Part shown: in pieces, positions 37,822-50,608 of the stretch
Numbering within the stretch: position 1 is the first letter of the stretch
Layout: each line of letters opens with the position of its first letter
Source of the DNA: Carex sylvatica
Lineage: Eukaryota > Streptophyta > Magnoliopsida > Poales > Cyperaceae
Length of the DNA: 64,000 bases
Direction: 5' to 3'
NCBI GenBank assembly: GCA_964058845.1
Contig: CAXKVR010000053.1
Coordinates: 101,656 to 165,655, forward strand
Notes under the pieces: generated by a model
Seen by the model: the letters and a program-made list of their open reading frames with translations, nothing else
The model's database searches: none
What the model was told of the DNA's origin: nothing
Position numbers and translations under genes: made by a program

Positions 37822-38581
37822 CGCACAGGTCTCAGTCTCACTAGTCAACGGACGCAGGTTTCTAGTATGAGTTGTGCGCAACTGCGCATTAAATGCTTAC
37901 ACCAGCATTATATTAGTTATATCAGCGGCAGCTTCAAAATATGCTTTGCAGATTTCTACATTATCATTTTAGAATTTCGTACGGTATTTTTCATATTTTT
38001 TGTCTTAAATTTTATTTAGGAAATAATATTTGTTCTCTTATTTATTAACAGTAGGTATATGTGAATCGTGATCAAGTATATGCAAAATATAAAGAAGTCG
38101 CTTTTAAATATTTACTTCATAGTCTTGCATTTGTCATAACAAAATGGTTTGATTTTTACAAAATATAAATTTGCTATTAAATTTTATATCAATAAAATGT
38201 CTTTACCTCCGAAAAGTGGTGATACCATGACAAGATGATGCACAAATTTAATTACGGAAGTAGTCTACCAATATTTTCCTCATCCAACTTCCCTCCCTTT
38301 CTTAATATCAAGCAACTTATTTTTCAATTCAAAACAATACAAAAATTAGAACCAAACAAATACGACCTTCTCTTCTCCAGCACTCAGTGCGTTAGGCGCA
38401 TGTGAAATCCCCCACCATTTGCATATACTTGGTGCTACCTTTCTCCATTAATACCCTCCCCCATCTCTCTCGATTTCATCACTACACACTCATCGGATCC
38501 ATAAATTTCAACAATAAACTAGTAACACAAGCAAAGATTGTGTTTTGAGTGAGTTTGAAGAAACAGAGAGAAAGATAATCA
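37822..38581. other. Upstream region of the methyltransferase-like gene
   Basis: AT-rich to about 38360, then a pyrimidine-rich leader (38430-38480, with CTCCCCCATCTCTCTCGATT) and purine-rich sequence to the start codon at 38582. It probably contains the promoter and 5' UTR. I cannot assign a TATA box with confidence. Confidence 0.4.
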
Positions 38582-39904
38582 ATGGGGAGTGATGAAGACC
38601 GTTTAAGAAAACCTAATAACCAAAGAACCACCATGAGAGCAAAGCTCAAAATCCTTCTACTAGTTGTCTCCACAAATCTCATCTCCATATATCTCTTCTC
38701 AGGTGCGATACTAAACATCAATTGGCCCGAGAATGCACCCCGCATCCACTTATGGGATAGCGAGCGTCTGCTTCGCGAACTCAATGTGACCCGGTTCAAG
38801 CTCTCCGATGCACAAGCCTCCTTGTCAGAGCTCAAAACAAAGTGCTCCACCTCCAGTACCCTGTTGGAAGCGCTTTTAACAGAGCTTGGGAAGGTGCACG
38901 GGGACAAACCCATGTATGACGACATTAACGGGTGGCCGGATGAACTGTTTGGTGAGTTGAAGCTAGCAGCTGGGCCCTACAAGCTTCCTTTAGGGTTTAC
39001 TTCAAATATCGGGTCCGACGAGTTGTATCCGACAATGGGCTTTGCGTGTAGAAATTTCCAGCCAGAGGTGATCCAATATATGACATATGAACCCGGTAAA
39101 GAATGCCCTTCAGATGATTTGTTTGCACAAAGGTTGATGCTCAAAGGTTGCGAGCCGCTGCCTCGCAGAAGGTGCAAACCCAAATCTCCAACAAATTACT
39201 CCGGACCCGACCCGTTTCCATCAAGCTTGTGGAAAATACCACCCGATTCAAGCATTATTTGGGATCCTTACACATGCAAGAATTACACCTGTTTGGTCAA
39301 CAGGGGAAAGGCGAAGGGTTCATACGATTGCAAAGATTGCTTTGATTTGAGGGGAAGAGAGAAGGGACGGTGGATGATTGACAACGGCAACCTCGATTAC
39401 TCAATCGATAATGTGTTAAGATTAAAGCCGGCCGGTACGATCCGTATCGGGCTAGACATAGGTGGCGGTACGGGTTCATTTGCTGCCCGCATGAGGGAGA
39501 GGAACATTACTATTGTGACAAGTAGTATGAATTTCGACGGGCCCTTTAACAATTTCATTGCTTCGAGGGGGCTCGTGCCGCTACATATAAGCATTGCACA
39601 TAGGCTTCCATTCGGCGATGGTGTGCTCGACATCGTACATTCCATGCATGTGCTGAGTAATTGGATTCCTGATACGATGCTTGAGTTCGCATTGTATGAT
39701 ATTTACCGTGTACTACGACCCGGTGGGGTGTTCTGGTTGGATCATTTCTTCTGTCTCGGCGGGCAACTTAATGGTACGTATGTGCCGATATTTGATAAGA
39801 TCGGATTCAAGAAGTTGAGATGGAATGCAGGAAGGAAGCTAGATAGAGGCCTGGAGAAGAATGAATGGTACCTCTCTGCTTTGCTTGAGAAACCAATGAA
39901 TTGA
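38582..39904 (+). CDS. Membrane-anchored SAM-dependent methyltransferase-like protein, intronless, 440 aa
   Basis: A single uninterrupted frame. Seen: a short basic N-terminus; one membrane helix at about residues 21-43, as in a type II anchor; a coiled-coil-prone segment near 58-100; a Cys-rich middle part (CKNYTC, YDCKDCFDLRG near 230-255); then a methyltransferase fold with the SAM-binding motif I DIGGGTG at 292-298, an acidic loop near D350-D355 and YRVLRPGGVFWLDHFF near 375-391. This order resembles a plant family annotated as S-adenosyl-L-methionine-dependent methyltransferase superfamily (Arabidopsis At1g29790/At5g40830 type). Those are predicted Golgi membrane proteins of unproven substrate, so the location and reaction are inference. 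AATAAAAAGG lies 18 bp after the stop. No defect is visible. Confidence 0.88.
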   Translation: MGSDEDRLRKPNNQRTTMRAKLKILLLVVSTNLISIYLFSGAILNINWPENAPRIHLWDSERLLRELNVTRFKLSDAQASLSELKTKCSTSSTLLEALLTELGKVHGDKPMYDDINGWPDELFGELKLAAGPYKLPLGFTSNIGSDELYPTMGFACRNFQPEVIQYMTYEPGKECPSDDLFAQRLMLKGCEPLPRRRCKPKSPTNYSGPDPFPSSLWKIPPDSSIIWDPYTCKNYTCLVNRGKAKGSYDCKDCFDLRGREKGRWMIDNGNLDYSIDNVLRLKPAGTIRIGLDIGGGTGSFAARMRERNITIVTSSMNFDGPFNNFIASRGLVPLHISIAHRLPFGDGVLDIVHSMHVLSNWIPDTMLEFALYDIYRVLRPGGVFWLDHFFCLGGQLNGTYVPIFDKIGFKKLRWNAGRKLDRGLEKNEWYLSALLEKPMN

Positions 39905-41174
39905 ATTATGATAATTTTTCAATAAAAAGGAGATTTGGGCACTGGCTAGTTACAGAGAATCGGAGTATGGAATGGAGGGTTGGATTTATTTATGTTTTTT
40001 TTTTGTTCATTTCCGTTTTCTTTTCTTTTTATAATGGAAAACTTGTGTATGCAACATAGGAAAAGAAGAAGAATTTGAATGTAGATGTTCATTTCATTTT
40101 CTTTACATGTTTAAAACTCAAATTGATAAATCGAGGTTGAAGTTGAACTTAATTTTGTTTGGACTTTAGTATTTAATAATCTGATCAGTCAATACCATTT
40201 TTTTAGTAAAAGGAGGTAAAGTCATGAAATTATTTAAGCAACCAAATAAAATAATGGTTTAGTATTGTAAATTTCATTCATCAATTGTAGTCAAATGGAA
40301 GGGAAAAGAGAAGTACTACGATATATATAACGGTCAATTTAGTTTTCTCAGAAAAAGAAAAAAAAAAGATTCATACAGTCAAATCTTGATTCGTTACCTT
40401 TTTTTTTTTCCTCCGAAATGAAGCCTGTTTGGCATGAGCCCAATATAAAAGACATTGGTTACAGGTGCAGCATAAATTATGACTTGGGCCTGTTTTGTTG
40501 GAAGTACAGTATCAATTTTAGAATTTCATTAGCATTTTACCAGACAACTTTTTTTTTTTTTAATAAATTGTCAGTATTGGCGACAATTGAATTGGGAGTA
40601 TCTGTTGAAGGAGAATTTGACTGGGCCAAATGCGAGAACAAGCCAGAGAAGAAGGAAGAAAAAGGCGTTAGCGGGCTTATTGGGCCTTTGAAGTTTTGAA
40701 GACGTAACATTATCTAATACAATTGATCATAACCTGTTATGTTCAAAATAATTTACTTCCAATCTGAGCTAGGATGCTACTGAGGTTTTCATTGTAAGAT
40801 AATAAAAACCGCCATAATGCTATTGAGTTTTTGTTTTTAAATTGTAGAGCAACGACCTCAGATAGAGCTTCAGTATTTATTTTGGGCCTTTTGGGGCTTA
40901 TGTATCAAAGTGATGGGCTGTGATTAACGCGTAAATGTTTGACATGGAATTAATTGTGGCGAGTACTGTAATTAACGCTGAATTAAAATTTCCTTTTTTT
41001 CTTTTTTTTTTTACATGAAATCAAATTCAATTTTAATAGATCGTACGATTTGACGATGAGCAACCCAAAATGATCCAAATTTGTATTCAAACTGTAACAT
41101 GCCACTATTAATTCTTTTTTTTTATAGGTCCTTTATTTTATTTACCGCTGTTCGTGTTACCACCCATTTTTGTG

Positions 41175-41364
41175 GGAAATAAATCTGCTGTGATTCTAAA
41201 GGGATCGCAGAACCCCGTTATTCTATATCCATTCATTTATATGTCTAGATAATCGTGCATAAAAAATAAGTGTTTTTGAGATTTGTGCATTTTAAAAAGT
41301 GAAAGATTATATTTGGAATCACATAATCCTGTGATCCCTTTAGAATCACAGCAGATTTATTTCC
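41175..41364. mobile_element. MITE family M, member 2 (190 bp)
   Basis: Terminal repeats GGAAATAAATCTGCTGTGAT and its inverse, with an exact 9-bp target duplication ATTTTTGTG (41166-41174 and 41365-41373). The centre differs from the other members, so only the ends define the family. Confidence 0.87.
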
Positions 41365-41769
41365 ATTTTTGTGTGCTAGTGTGATTTATTAGTCAACTTA
41401 TCTCTATTTACGTGTTCCTACGAATAGTTCCAGCAAAAATGTTTAAACTTTAAATTGCACTAAAAAGAGTCCATTCGATAATAAAGTTGGAAAGTTACTT
41501 TCTTAAGAAAGTCTTAAGTTTAAAAAAATACTGAAGTAATGTAGAATCAAGATTTAAAATCTTAAACAAACTTAAAAAAAAATGAACAAAAGAACAACTA
41601 AGAAAGTAATTTTAAACTTTATAAAGAAATATTTATTTAGCAAACTAAAGACTCTTTAGAGTGCTATGTAGCTCTAAAAAAACTTAATTTTCCCCACCCG
41701 AACACTCAAAGCAAGAATCTTGATTAGGATCGAGCTCGATGCTTCTTCTGGCTCCATCTTGCCAACCAG

Positions 41770-41994
41770 GAATCTGTATCCTCTGCATTAACTCAAAAAT
41801 AAATTTTTTGAATTAATGTATCTGGATCGTTCAATTAACTTTAAAATTTGTACGAATTAAATCTGTATTAATATTAAAAACTTCTTTATATTCTAGACAA
41901 AGACTAAATAAACTTTGTTTACAATTGGACGGCCGATACGTATTAACTCAAAAAAAAAAAAAATCTTTTGAGTTAATGCAGACGATGCGGACTC
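41770..41994. mobile_element. MITE family N, member 2 (225 bp)
   Basis: The left end is GAATCTGTATCCTCTGCATT and the right end GAGTTAATGCAGACGATGCG followed by GACTC. The exact 9-bp target duplication is GCCAACCAG (41761-41769 and 41995-42003). Confidence 0.87.
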
Positions 41995-43370
41995 GCCAAC
42001 CAGATCCCATCTGCATCTCCACTCGAGAAAGACCCTTTTGACTCTCTGATCCCACTGTGAGAAAAGAGATTTTTCTGCTTGTCTAACAACGTGGATCAAT
42101 TCCATTCCTTAGCGAAGGCTAGTCGGCATGCCGATGCGCTCCTACTTAACTACACAAAGCAGGCCTAGCTAAATTGGACCCCGGCATAAATGTGCTTTCA
42201 AAACTTTTCTACGTTAGTGTTAACTAACCACAATCTATACTAAATGAGAATATAGGCAAGCATCTGTAAATTCATTTCGATTGGAAGCATCCCAGTTTAA
42301 AAGAGACTTCAAAACAAAAAAAAAAGGACCATTTTCTTTTTCAATTTTGCTGAGGGATTTTGTGATCGGGCATTTTTGTTCCCTCGCCTGTGAATATTAG
42401 TTGCTTGCTAATTTGTCATTTTTTTATCTATTTCAATCAAATTTATAACTTTTTCATTCAAAATATCAATGAAATATGTTTATTTGTTACTTTTCCGTCC
42501 ATTTTTTAATAAAATATAAAATGACATGAGATGGATGAACATATACTGTTAGTATTTTGAACCTAATAAGCATATTCTGTTAATATTTTGAATGAAAAAG
42601 CTATAGAGTGATTTAACTGAAACAAATAAAAAGTTCAATAGTTATAGATGAACAAATTAAACTTAAATAATCAATTTGTAACAAAGAACAAAGTTTAGTG
42701 ACTTTCGATAAAATTTATCTAAAATATATATACACCCCCGGTTTAACGGTTCGGTCAGTTATTTTGGTTTTGAAAATTTCAAATCAAACTGAACCGAACC
42801 GAAGTTATAATTCGGTTTAAAAAACAAACAAAACCGAACCATTAAATCGAAAAAACCGAACCATTTGATCTAAACTACTTTGGTTCGGTTCAAAACCGAT
42901 TAAACCGGACCCAATGAACACCCCTACCTAGGAGAATTGGTATCCTCTGAGATATCTCAAACTTTGCGTGACTTTATGGAAAATTCCAACCGTTTAAATA
43001 CGCTCTGCACGAATCTCAAAGCACATAATACTGACCCCCTACATCAAGTGTAAAATATTTTAGGGTAACAGTAGAAAAAATAACAAAAAATATTGAATTC
43101 TAATATAAATACAACATATTTTACTTATATATATAAGAATATATATTACACATAGAAAAATTATTTTTTCATTACCATATTTTATGTCACAAGTAAAAAA
43201 AACACTATATACCTATAAACAATTATTTGCATATTTATGTACCTCAGGGATACATTGATCACTCACTACACCGTGGTTGCAACAGAGAATCTGTACTAAA
43301 CTTTCTTTTCTTAGTTATGAGGGGGAATCAAAATTCTCCTTTGAATACAACAACTCTATAATTTTTTTCT

Positions 43371-43564
43371 AATTAATTATACTACCTTCTCTTTCTCCTA
43401 AACACTTCATAGTCAAAAGGTCACCTTCTACAGTCAAATTTTGTACACTCCAGTACAAGCAATTGAAAATTAATTATACTACCTTCTCTTTCTCCTAAAC
43501 ACTTCATAGTCAAAAGGTCACCTTCTACAGTCAAATTTTGTACACTCCAGTACAAGCAATTGAA
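43371..43564. repeat. 97-bp tandem duplication
   Basis: Two adjacent, nearly identical copies containing ACTACCTTCTCTTTCTCCTA and GTACACTCCAGTACAAGCAA, offset by 97 bp. The inner part has a TTGTACACTCCAGTACAA near-palindrome. No coding meaning is supported. Confidence 0.9.
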
Positions 43565-44991
43565 AGAGGAGGGTTGAAATGGCTGCATTTTTTTGTCACC
43601 ATCATATCTCAATTTTTTATAAACATTAATAACTCAAAATTTAAATCTTAAAATTTAAAATAAAATCATTGGATATGAATTATATTTTATTTATGCACGT
43701 GTAAAAATTATGACATTTCAACTTTGTTTTGGTTGTCATCTTGAGCTTGTAAAAATATAAACTAATATGACTAATTTCGAGACGTTGATTTTTTAACTTA
43801 TTGATTCACATAAAAGCAAAATCAAAATGTTATAATTTTGTATGAGCACATAAATAAAATAACATAGATCACATTTAACGGTTTTATTTTGACTTTTAAG
43901 TTTTAAACTTTGAGTTATTTAAGTTTTAAAAAATTGAAGCATGATGGAGACACAAAAAATGGAGGCATTTGAACCCTCCTAATTTCGAAATCTCAGAAAA
44001 ATAGAGTTATTTGATTTTTTTTTTTTAAGATGATAAAAATAGAAATTTCGAGCATCCACAATATATTATAAAAGGTACATAAATCTATACATGAGCGGAA
44101 CTAAATTTTTTTAATAAAAGACTAAAATTTTAACAACTAAATTACAAATATAAATGTGATAATTTAAAAGGAGGGTTATTGTGGCATAAATATTAGTACT
44201 TGTGCAATCTATATTAGCTAAACGGTTGCATACATTTCATAATATTATACTTCACATCGATGCCCACAAATTTGAATGAAGGGATCTTTGGCATGAATAT
44301 AAAACTTCGGAGGCTAAACTAAGAAATCTGAAATTTTTAAGGAAAATAGACAAAAAGGAATATACTTTTTCTGTAACCATCCTAATTAATTAAAGGATGT
44401 CTTATGGAAATGATAGAAATCAATGGTGAACATGGTATCCTCTACAATTCCCATTTCTCTGCTGCAATATTACTCTTCACACAATCGCAACCTAAACAAA
44501 TCGAAACGATTTTTGACATTGCAAACATTTTGAATCTTGAGAATTGTATACACACTTATACTTGGCAGCAGCTGCCAAAATTTTCAAAAAGAAAAGAAAA
44601 AGAGAAAGAGTTAGAGAATTGTATACACACTGAAGTCATCTGTCATTTCCTCTCTAAAAGTCAACATCCAATAATGAATTTACATAAATTTATGTTTCAT
44701 TACAAATATAAGAGATAAGAAGTACATGAAAGGTGAGAACCAACCACCACTGCTTTTCTTCCCTTCTTATTTTGATATTAAATGGTTTATGGTTTTTCTA
44801 AATACAATCCAGACAAAACCTAGGTATATAACACTGGCAATCATGAATTTTATTTTTTGAACCCCATGTGGAAACCTCTATTCTCTTTCCCCTAGCTTCT
44901 TATATAGTTCCCAATCTATCTATCCAACAATTGAAACAAGGCCTCTTCATATAGAGCAAAGGCACATAACAATCAAAGATAGATATTAGAA

Positions 44992-47900
44992 ATGTCCGGT
45001 GATGGTGAAGAAGATGCTTCACTTGAGTTCACACCGACATGGATTATTGCAATTGTTTGCACTGTAATTATCTTCATGTCTCTCTTCTTTGAGCGCTTCC
45101 TTCACTATATAGGAAAGGTACGTAGGAGAACATTAAAATTGAGAATTTTAGATGTATGGAGAAAACTTGCAATTGTTCCAGTCTTATATATAACAAAGAG
45201 TGTTTTATATTTTGAACTTCATTTCATCAGTGAGAAAATTGTTGCTAAAGATTCCAATTGGAAACTTCGGCCTCGCTGAGGTGGTTTCCAATTTCACATA
45301 AGACTGCACAACATAAACTTGGTTTTAGAACAAGCGTCTCGTACCAGTAAGAACTAGACAAAAATGGGTCGGGTTTCACTGGTATATATGAGCTTGTTTC
45401 AGGCAGTTATGATGGTACCAGTAAGCTGCTATTTAGTTTTTGGGAAATGAATAAGAAATTAAAAAATAAATAGATGTTCATTAGTACTATTTTGCAATAA
45501 AGGCCTCCAGTTTTTGGTGTTTCGCAAAAGATCATGGTTCGAATTCTGGCAAAGGGTGTTGATCCTGTGTGAATAACAGAGCATTTCTCAGTAAAGCAAA
45601 TCCTACAAAAATTTAGTAACTGTGGTCTAAATGTGTAAAATAAAGGCAGTCATTCAGTACTATAATATTAAACTTAATAATATTTTTTTGTTTAAACTTA
45701 ATTCAGGTGCTCAAGCGTAAGAAAAACTTTGCTCTGTTTGAAGCTTTGTTGAAAGTACAAGAAGGTTATAACCTCTCTCTTTCTCCAATGCAGTTTCATT
45801 TAATCAATTTGTAGCAGATGAATCTGAATTTTATTCTGGTCTACTAAGTACTTGATGCTTCAGCATTTCACCTGATGAACCTATCAAATTTTAACAAAAT
45901 CCAATATTAGTTATATTATTTTGTAACAGAACTAATGCTTCTCGGATTCATCTCGCTAATGCTGTCGGTGTCTCAAGTCTCCCTGCAAAAAACATGCATT
46001 AAAGAGAGTTTAATGCTCCGTGGACTTCCATGCAAAAGAGAATTACCCAATTCGGTGTCTCACGTAACTTTCGTTCGGCATTACCAAACAAACTTTCCTT
46101 TAGATTTCACTGGCATGAGAATGCTTCTTGCTAGTGAATCGGGAGGGTCGGGCCATTGCAAAAGTGTATGTATTGTGTTAATGTTTCTGCGCTAACTCGG
46201 AAACTATATGTGTGCTTTTGTTTTGGGATACATTTTGCTTATTTAATTATGGATCATGATATTTACTTCTAATTTTTCTCAGGGAAAAGTTCCCCTGCTT
46301 TCGGTCGAGGCGACACACCAATTACACATATTTATCTTTGTTTTGGCAATGACTCATGTGATTCTCAGCCTTATTACAATTGTTTTAGGAATAGCTCAGG
46401 TAATTACAATTTTTATGTTACTCTGTAGAACCTCCAGATTATTTTTGTGTAGGCTATGTTTACCATTTCGAAGTAAAAGGCAAAAATTGAAGAAGAATAA
46501 CGAATGAAAAGAAGGCATATATACAACAATTTTTTTGTTGTGGTACAAAGAGTATTTGACCTATTTATATCAGTGAAAAAACAAAAGAAAAACAAATCTT
46601 ACCTTTCCTGGAGTGTGTTACTAATTACTAATTAGGAGCGCTCTTTCTGAAACAGATGCGAGATTGGAAAAGCTGGGAAGCGAAAATCCAACAAGAGGAT
46701 GATACTCGTTTGTTCCACTTATTATTTTATATCACTTTGCATGCAATGGAAAGATCATGCAATTTCATTATGTTAAAGATGGTTGAGCATTTAGCAATTG
46801 CATCAGCAAAGCAACATTTACCAACCCCTTACAAGGCTTTATCAATTGAAACTTAACTGGTACAAATTTGTTGATAAGAGCTGGTCATAAGAAAACTAGA
46901 AAGAAGTAGCAAAGTTCTGGTAATTATTAAATGTCTTCTAAATAGATTAATATTGTAATAACTCGTACAACCAAATTAATATGCAGCTGAAAAGATGGTG
47001 AAACATGTACATGAGCTTCAATTCATCAAGAAACGTTTCAAAGAGAATAGAATTTTCAGTTGGTTGGTAAGCAGAAAACTATTCATGATCCATGTATCTT
47101 GCTATTTTGTTTGAACTTTCTAAGATAATTGTAAACCATGCACTAACATATTACTTGTTTTTAAATTTAGCATTCATTTGGGAAACAATTTTATGGTACA
47201 ATTACAATAGACGACTACCGAGCGATGAGACTTGGCTTCATCATGGTAAGAACTTACTTTGTAGCATTGTCTAAACACTATACTACCAAAGCTTGGCATT
47301 TTGCTAAAAACAACCCTGTATTAGCTAATAGTGGCCTTGTATGTTCTTTTGCAAATTCAAAAAATGCCAGAATTTTGTAGCAATTTAATTTTTTGCATAC
47401 TAATATATATATATATCTTTTTGAAAGTCTAAATTACCAGTTTAAGCTGGAATTTATCTTAACTGATTACACATACACTCTGTGCAAAAACTGTCCTAAC
47501 TTGCAGTTCCTTTTTTCAGATGCATTATAAGGACAATCCCAAATTCAACTTTTACAAATACATGATACGGGCCCTTGAAACTGATTTCAAGAAGGTTGTT
47601 GGTATCAGGTACATAATTGTCAAGTGCCTTAATTCAGTAGTACCGTGAAGAAAATTTAGAATAATAAGATATTGATTATATGTGAGGTTCTCATAATATC
47701 GCTTTTTTTTTTTTTTTCCAATTGCAGCTGGTATTTTTGGGCTCTTGTGATAGTATTCTTACTTTTGAATATTAACGGTATTGTTCTTGAAAATGCAAGT
47801 AGATTTCACATTAAAGAAACCTAGCTGTTACTACCGATTGTTAGTGAACAGTGCCAATTTGGATTTAAGTTGTGATTAGTTCAACCCCTCATAAGCACAA

Positions 47901-50608
47901 ATAGATGTGGGACTTGGATATAAAAAGTATAGTTTTTACTGGTACATTATTCATCATGCTTATATATCTTTTGGACACAGACTCTTCAAGTAAATGAAAT
48001 TTTAGTAAACAAAATATTTTAATTCGTAAGACAAACAAATTGGCATGTGAACTTGGAAAATCCCCCCTCTAGTTTAATGTTAACCAACTATCTACGCAAG
48101 CTCGATCTGGTAAAGAAACAGTCTTGTTATTTTTATACTATAAACAATTGATAAAAGATATATTTAATCAAATTCTTAAAATTCTTTATGCAGGCTGGCA
48201 TGCATATTTTTGGATTTCAATTGTTCCTTTTATTGTAAGTATCTGTCACGCCAATTCATTCAACATCAAACAACAACAACAACAAAAAAAATCTTGACTG
48301 AAACCAGAGAGGCCTCACCATTCACCAATGCATATTTATTTTTAGTAGTTTCGCTTGTACCGACTTACCATATATCCTCACCAAACAGTGACGATTCTTG
48401 ACTGAAAAAGGTTCCTCAACCAGTACTGATAATTAATATCAATACCAAGGTTCTAAATAGCGTTTATCACTTCATTGTGGAAAGTACATAAAAATGTTAT
48501 TGCACAGCTATAGCATAGAAAACGGTTGATAGTGCTATAGCTTTTAAGGTCCAAAAAAGCTATAGCTAGCTATTTAGAACCCTGATTTGCGAACTGAAGC
48601 CACTTTTGTAATCATACTTCCTACCGCTAACACGTTCAATACATACTAGCAAGCTAGTTTCAGGAAATTTATAAAGCATTTTCTAGTACCTACAAGGCTA
48701 CAACTTTGTTATACCAAATCCAGCTAGGATAACAATCCATTCCGAGCCCTTCGATAAATGAATACTGAGTTGATATATAATCAACAAAATTATCTTTCTG
48801 CGCAGCTCCTGTTTATCGTGGGTTCAAAGCTGGAGCACATTATAAGCAACTTGGCAACGAAAGTGGTGGATCAGAATGCAATAGCAATTGGCAATTGTGT
48901 AGTGATTCCTTCTGACGATCTCTTCTGGTTTAAGAGCCCCAAATTGGTCCTTTTTTTCATCCATTACATCCTCTTCCAAAATGCATTTGACATTGCCTAT
49001 TTCTTCTGGATCTTGGTATAATTTTCATCTCTTTCTGTTATCTATATATTTCACTTAATGATATTTTGATAAGAAATAAATCAAGATAACCTACAGATAC
49101 TGCTTTGGCCCATGTACTGTTCCAGACAACTAATTCTCACTGATTATGATTTATTTTGGAATTATTAATTTACATAACTACCTATGACATATTGCACCTC
49201 AAACTAAAACCAAAATGAGCAAGATTATTATTATTTTTTTAACGAAGTTCACTGCTTGCAGACGACATTCAGCTTTGGTTCTTGCATCATGGGGAACAAA
49301 GCTTATATCATTCCTAGGCTTGTGTTCAGGTAAACCCCCTCCCCCCCTCAAAAAAAAAAAAATGGAAACGGATCTTACAGGTTTTTAACTTTTTATGTAT
49401 GTTTGCAGTGGAATCATACAGGTGGTTTGCGGCTACAGCACATTGCCTTTATATGCAATTGTTTCTCATGTGAGTTAAAACTTAAAACCTATTTTATAAC
49501 AGAATTTCATTTTTAGTACATCTAAGTTTCATAAATAAAAAGTGGGATGACACCAACATAGAATGCTTTGGAGTTAATTGATTAGAGCCATATTCTATAT
49601 ATAGCTTATAAGTTAATTGATTATCTATTGACCTGTTTGGATTTATCATTTTATTTGCACATTGTATCAAACTAATGCATGGGATATTAATAATTATGTT
49701 ACCGCAGTTGTCAATGTATCTCTTCTCATATAAAAAGCATAACCACAAGGGTACTTTCTATTTGATTAAGTTTTTCCTTCTCTCAAGTAATATTAGGTGA
49801 ACACTAAGATGTCTTTTGGTGGAATTGATGTCGTCTGCATTAACTTAAACTGTATTAACTCAGAATTTGAATTTGAGTTAATGCAGATTGAATTCGGACC
49901 ATCCGATTCAAATTAGCACAAATAATAAAGGAACTCTGTGCATTCTATGTTGGACTCAGATTCTAATGAAATTCATGTTTTGGAGTTGATTCAATAGAAA
50001 CGTGATTCCACAGTGTAATTAACAAGGGCGGATTTAGGGGTGGTGCTAGGTGGCTAAATTTCTCTATAGATAGAATTTAATAATTTTGTCCTTTACATTT
50101 TGTAAGTTCTGTAAATGTTAATTCTTTTAAGTTCTCCTCATAAAATCTCAATCCCTCAATCTAATTTTTCTGGTACAGCCCCTGATAATTACTATAAATT
50201 TTAGGCAAGTGCAAGGAGAACATTTTTTTTCATTTGATTAAAAATAAAAAAATTGGTATTTCATAAGCTATATTAATATATATGTCCAGTATTCATTTCA
50301 AAATTGACATATCTCATTTTTTGTCTTTATTTTTGTTTCATTTCTTCATGTAGATGGGAAGCCGGTACAAGAAAGCTATACTTCCAGATCATATGCACGA
50401 AACATTCGATCAATGGCTTGCAACTGCAAAAAGCAACAAATTAAAGAGGGAGGAAACTAGCAATGAAGGGAGAGTAGCTAAGTTGTGGGGAGCTTGGAAT
50501 AGAAAGAAAGCTAGTAATAAAACAGAGGTTGTGGCTAAATCAGGAGAAGAAATGCAAGAGATTCAACATGAACCTGTACCAGAAATAGAGATAGGCATTC
50601 ATAATTAA
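44992..50608 (+). CDS. MLO: MLO-like seven-transmembrane protein, 14 exons, 505 aa
   Basis: MLO proteins are plant-specific seven-helix plasma-membrane proteins with a cytosolic calmodulin-binding tail; members act in powdery mildew susceptibility, pollen tube and root signalling, and calcium transport has been proposed. Exons: 44992-45117, 45707-45764, 45930-46165, 46283-46399, 46656-46707, 46987-47066, 47171-47245, 47520-47608, 47728-47777, 48194-48234, 48806-49015, 49262-49329, 49409-49469, 50354-50608. All junctions are GT-AG and in phase. Hallmarks: FTPTWIIAIVCTVI in helix 1; FFERFLHY; EELMLLGFISL; an exon 3 loop with conserved Cys; HIFIFVLAMTHV; FWFKSPKLVLFFIHYILFQN; STLPLYAIVSHMGS; then a calmodulin-binding segment from 422 with Trp442. 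The hydrophilic tail is about 80 aa. Intron 10 holds a 139-bp MITE and intron 13 a 390-bp repeat. AATAAA occurs near 50633. It resembles the MLO1/13/15 group, from memory. Confidence 0.94.
48446..48584. mobile_element. 139-bp MITE in MLO intron 10
   Basis: Terminal inverted repeats CAAGGTTCTAAATAGC (left) and GCTATTTAGAACCCTG (right), with inner CTATAGC words. I see no clear target duplication. The ends resemble hAT-type tips (CA...TG). Confidence 0.7.
49583..49970. repeat. ~390-bp dispersed repeat, copy 2, in MLO intron 13
   Basis: Same order and orientation as 34193-34580, with scattered substitutions. It lies entirely inside the 884-bp intron before the last MLO exon. A fragment at 50025-50200 beginning GGGCGGATTTAGGGGTGG looks like a further, unrelated repeat piece. 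Confidence 0.8.

Larger units (their letters stand above)
39905..44991. other. Intergenic, AT-rich, with MITEs and repeats
   Basis: No credible gene. Besides the MITEs and tandem repeat listed separately, 42733-42925 holds a cluster of CCGAACC/GGTTCGGTT words ending in AACACCCCTA, like the subterminal part of a hAT element, and 42941-43030 is a fragment of the MITE family at 36360. Open frames at 40418-40699 and 44404-44718 lack recognisable domains and start context. Sequence from about 44870 to 44991 would be the MLO 5' leader. Confidence 0.45.

Noticed and set aside
38482..39645. Minus-strand and alternate-frame open frames inside the methyltransferase-like gene
   Set aside because: They are shadows of the 440-codon gene, which has a clear SAM-binding motif and membrane anchor on the plus strand.
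40418..40699. A 93-codon plus-strand open frame
   Set aside because: Low-complexity Phe run, no domain, no splice or promoter support.
42733..42925. Possible complete hAT MITE rich in CCGAACC words
   Set aside because: The right end looks like a hAT tip (CACCCCTA), but no inverted left tip or target duplication is present, so it is listed only as a remnant in the intergenic entry.
44404..44718. A 104-codon plus-strand open frame just upstream of MLO
   Set aside because: It contains a Lys/Glu simple repeat and no recognisable domain. It may be a chance frame in the MLO upstream region.
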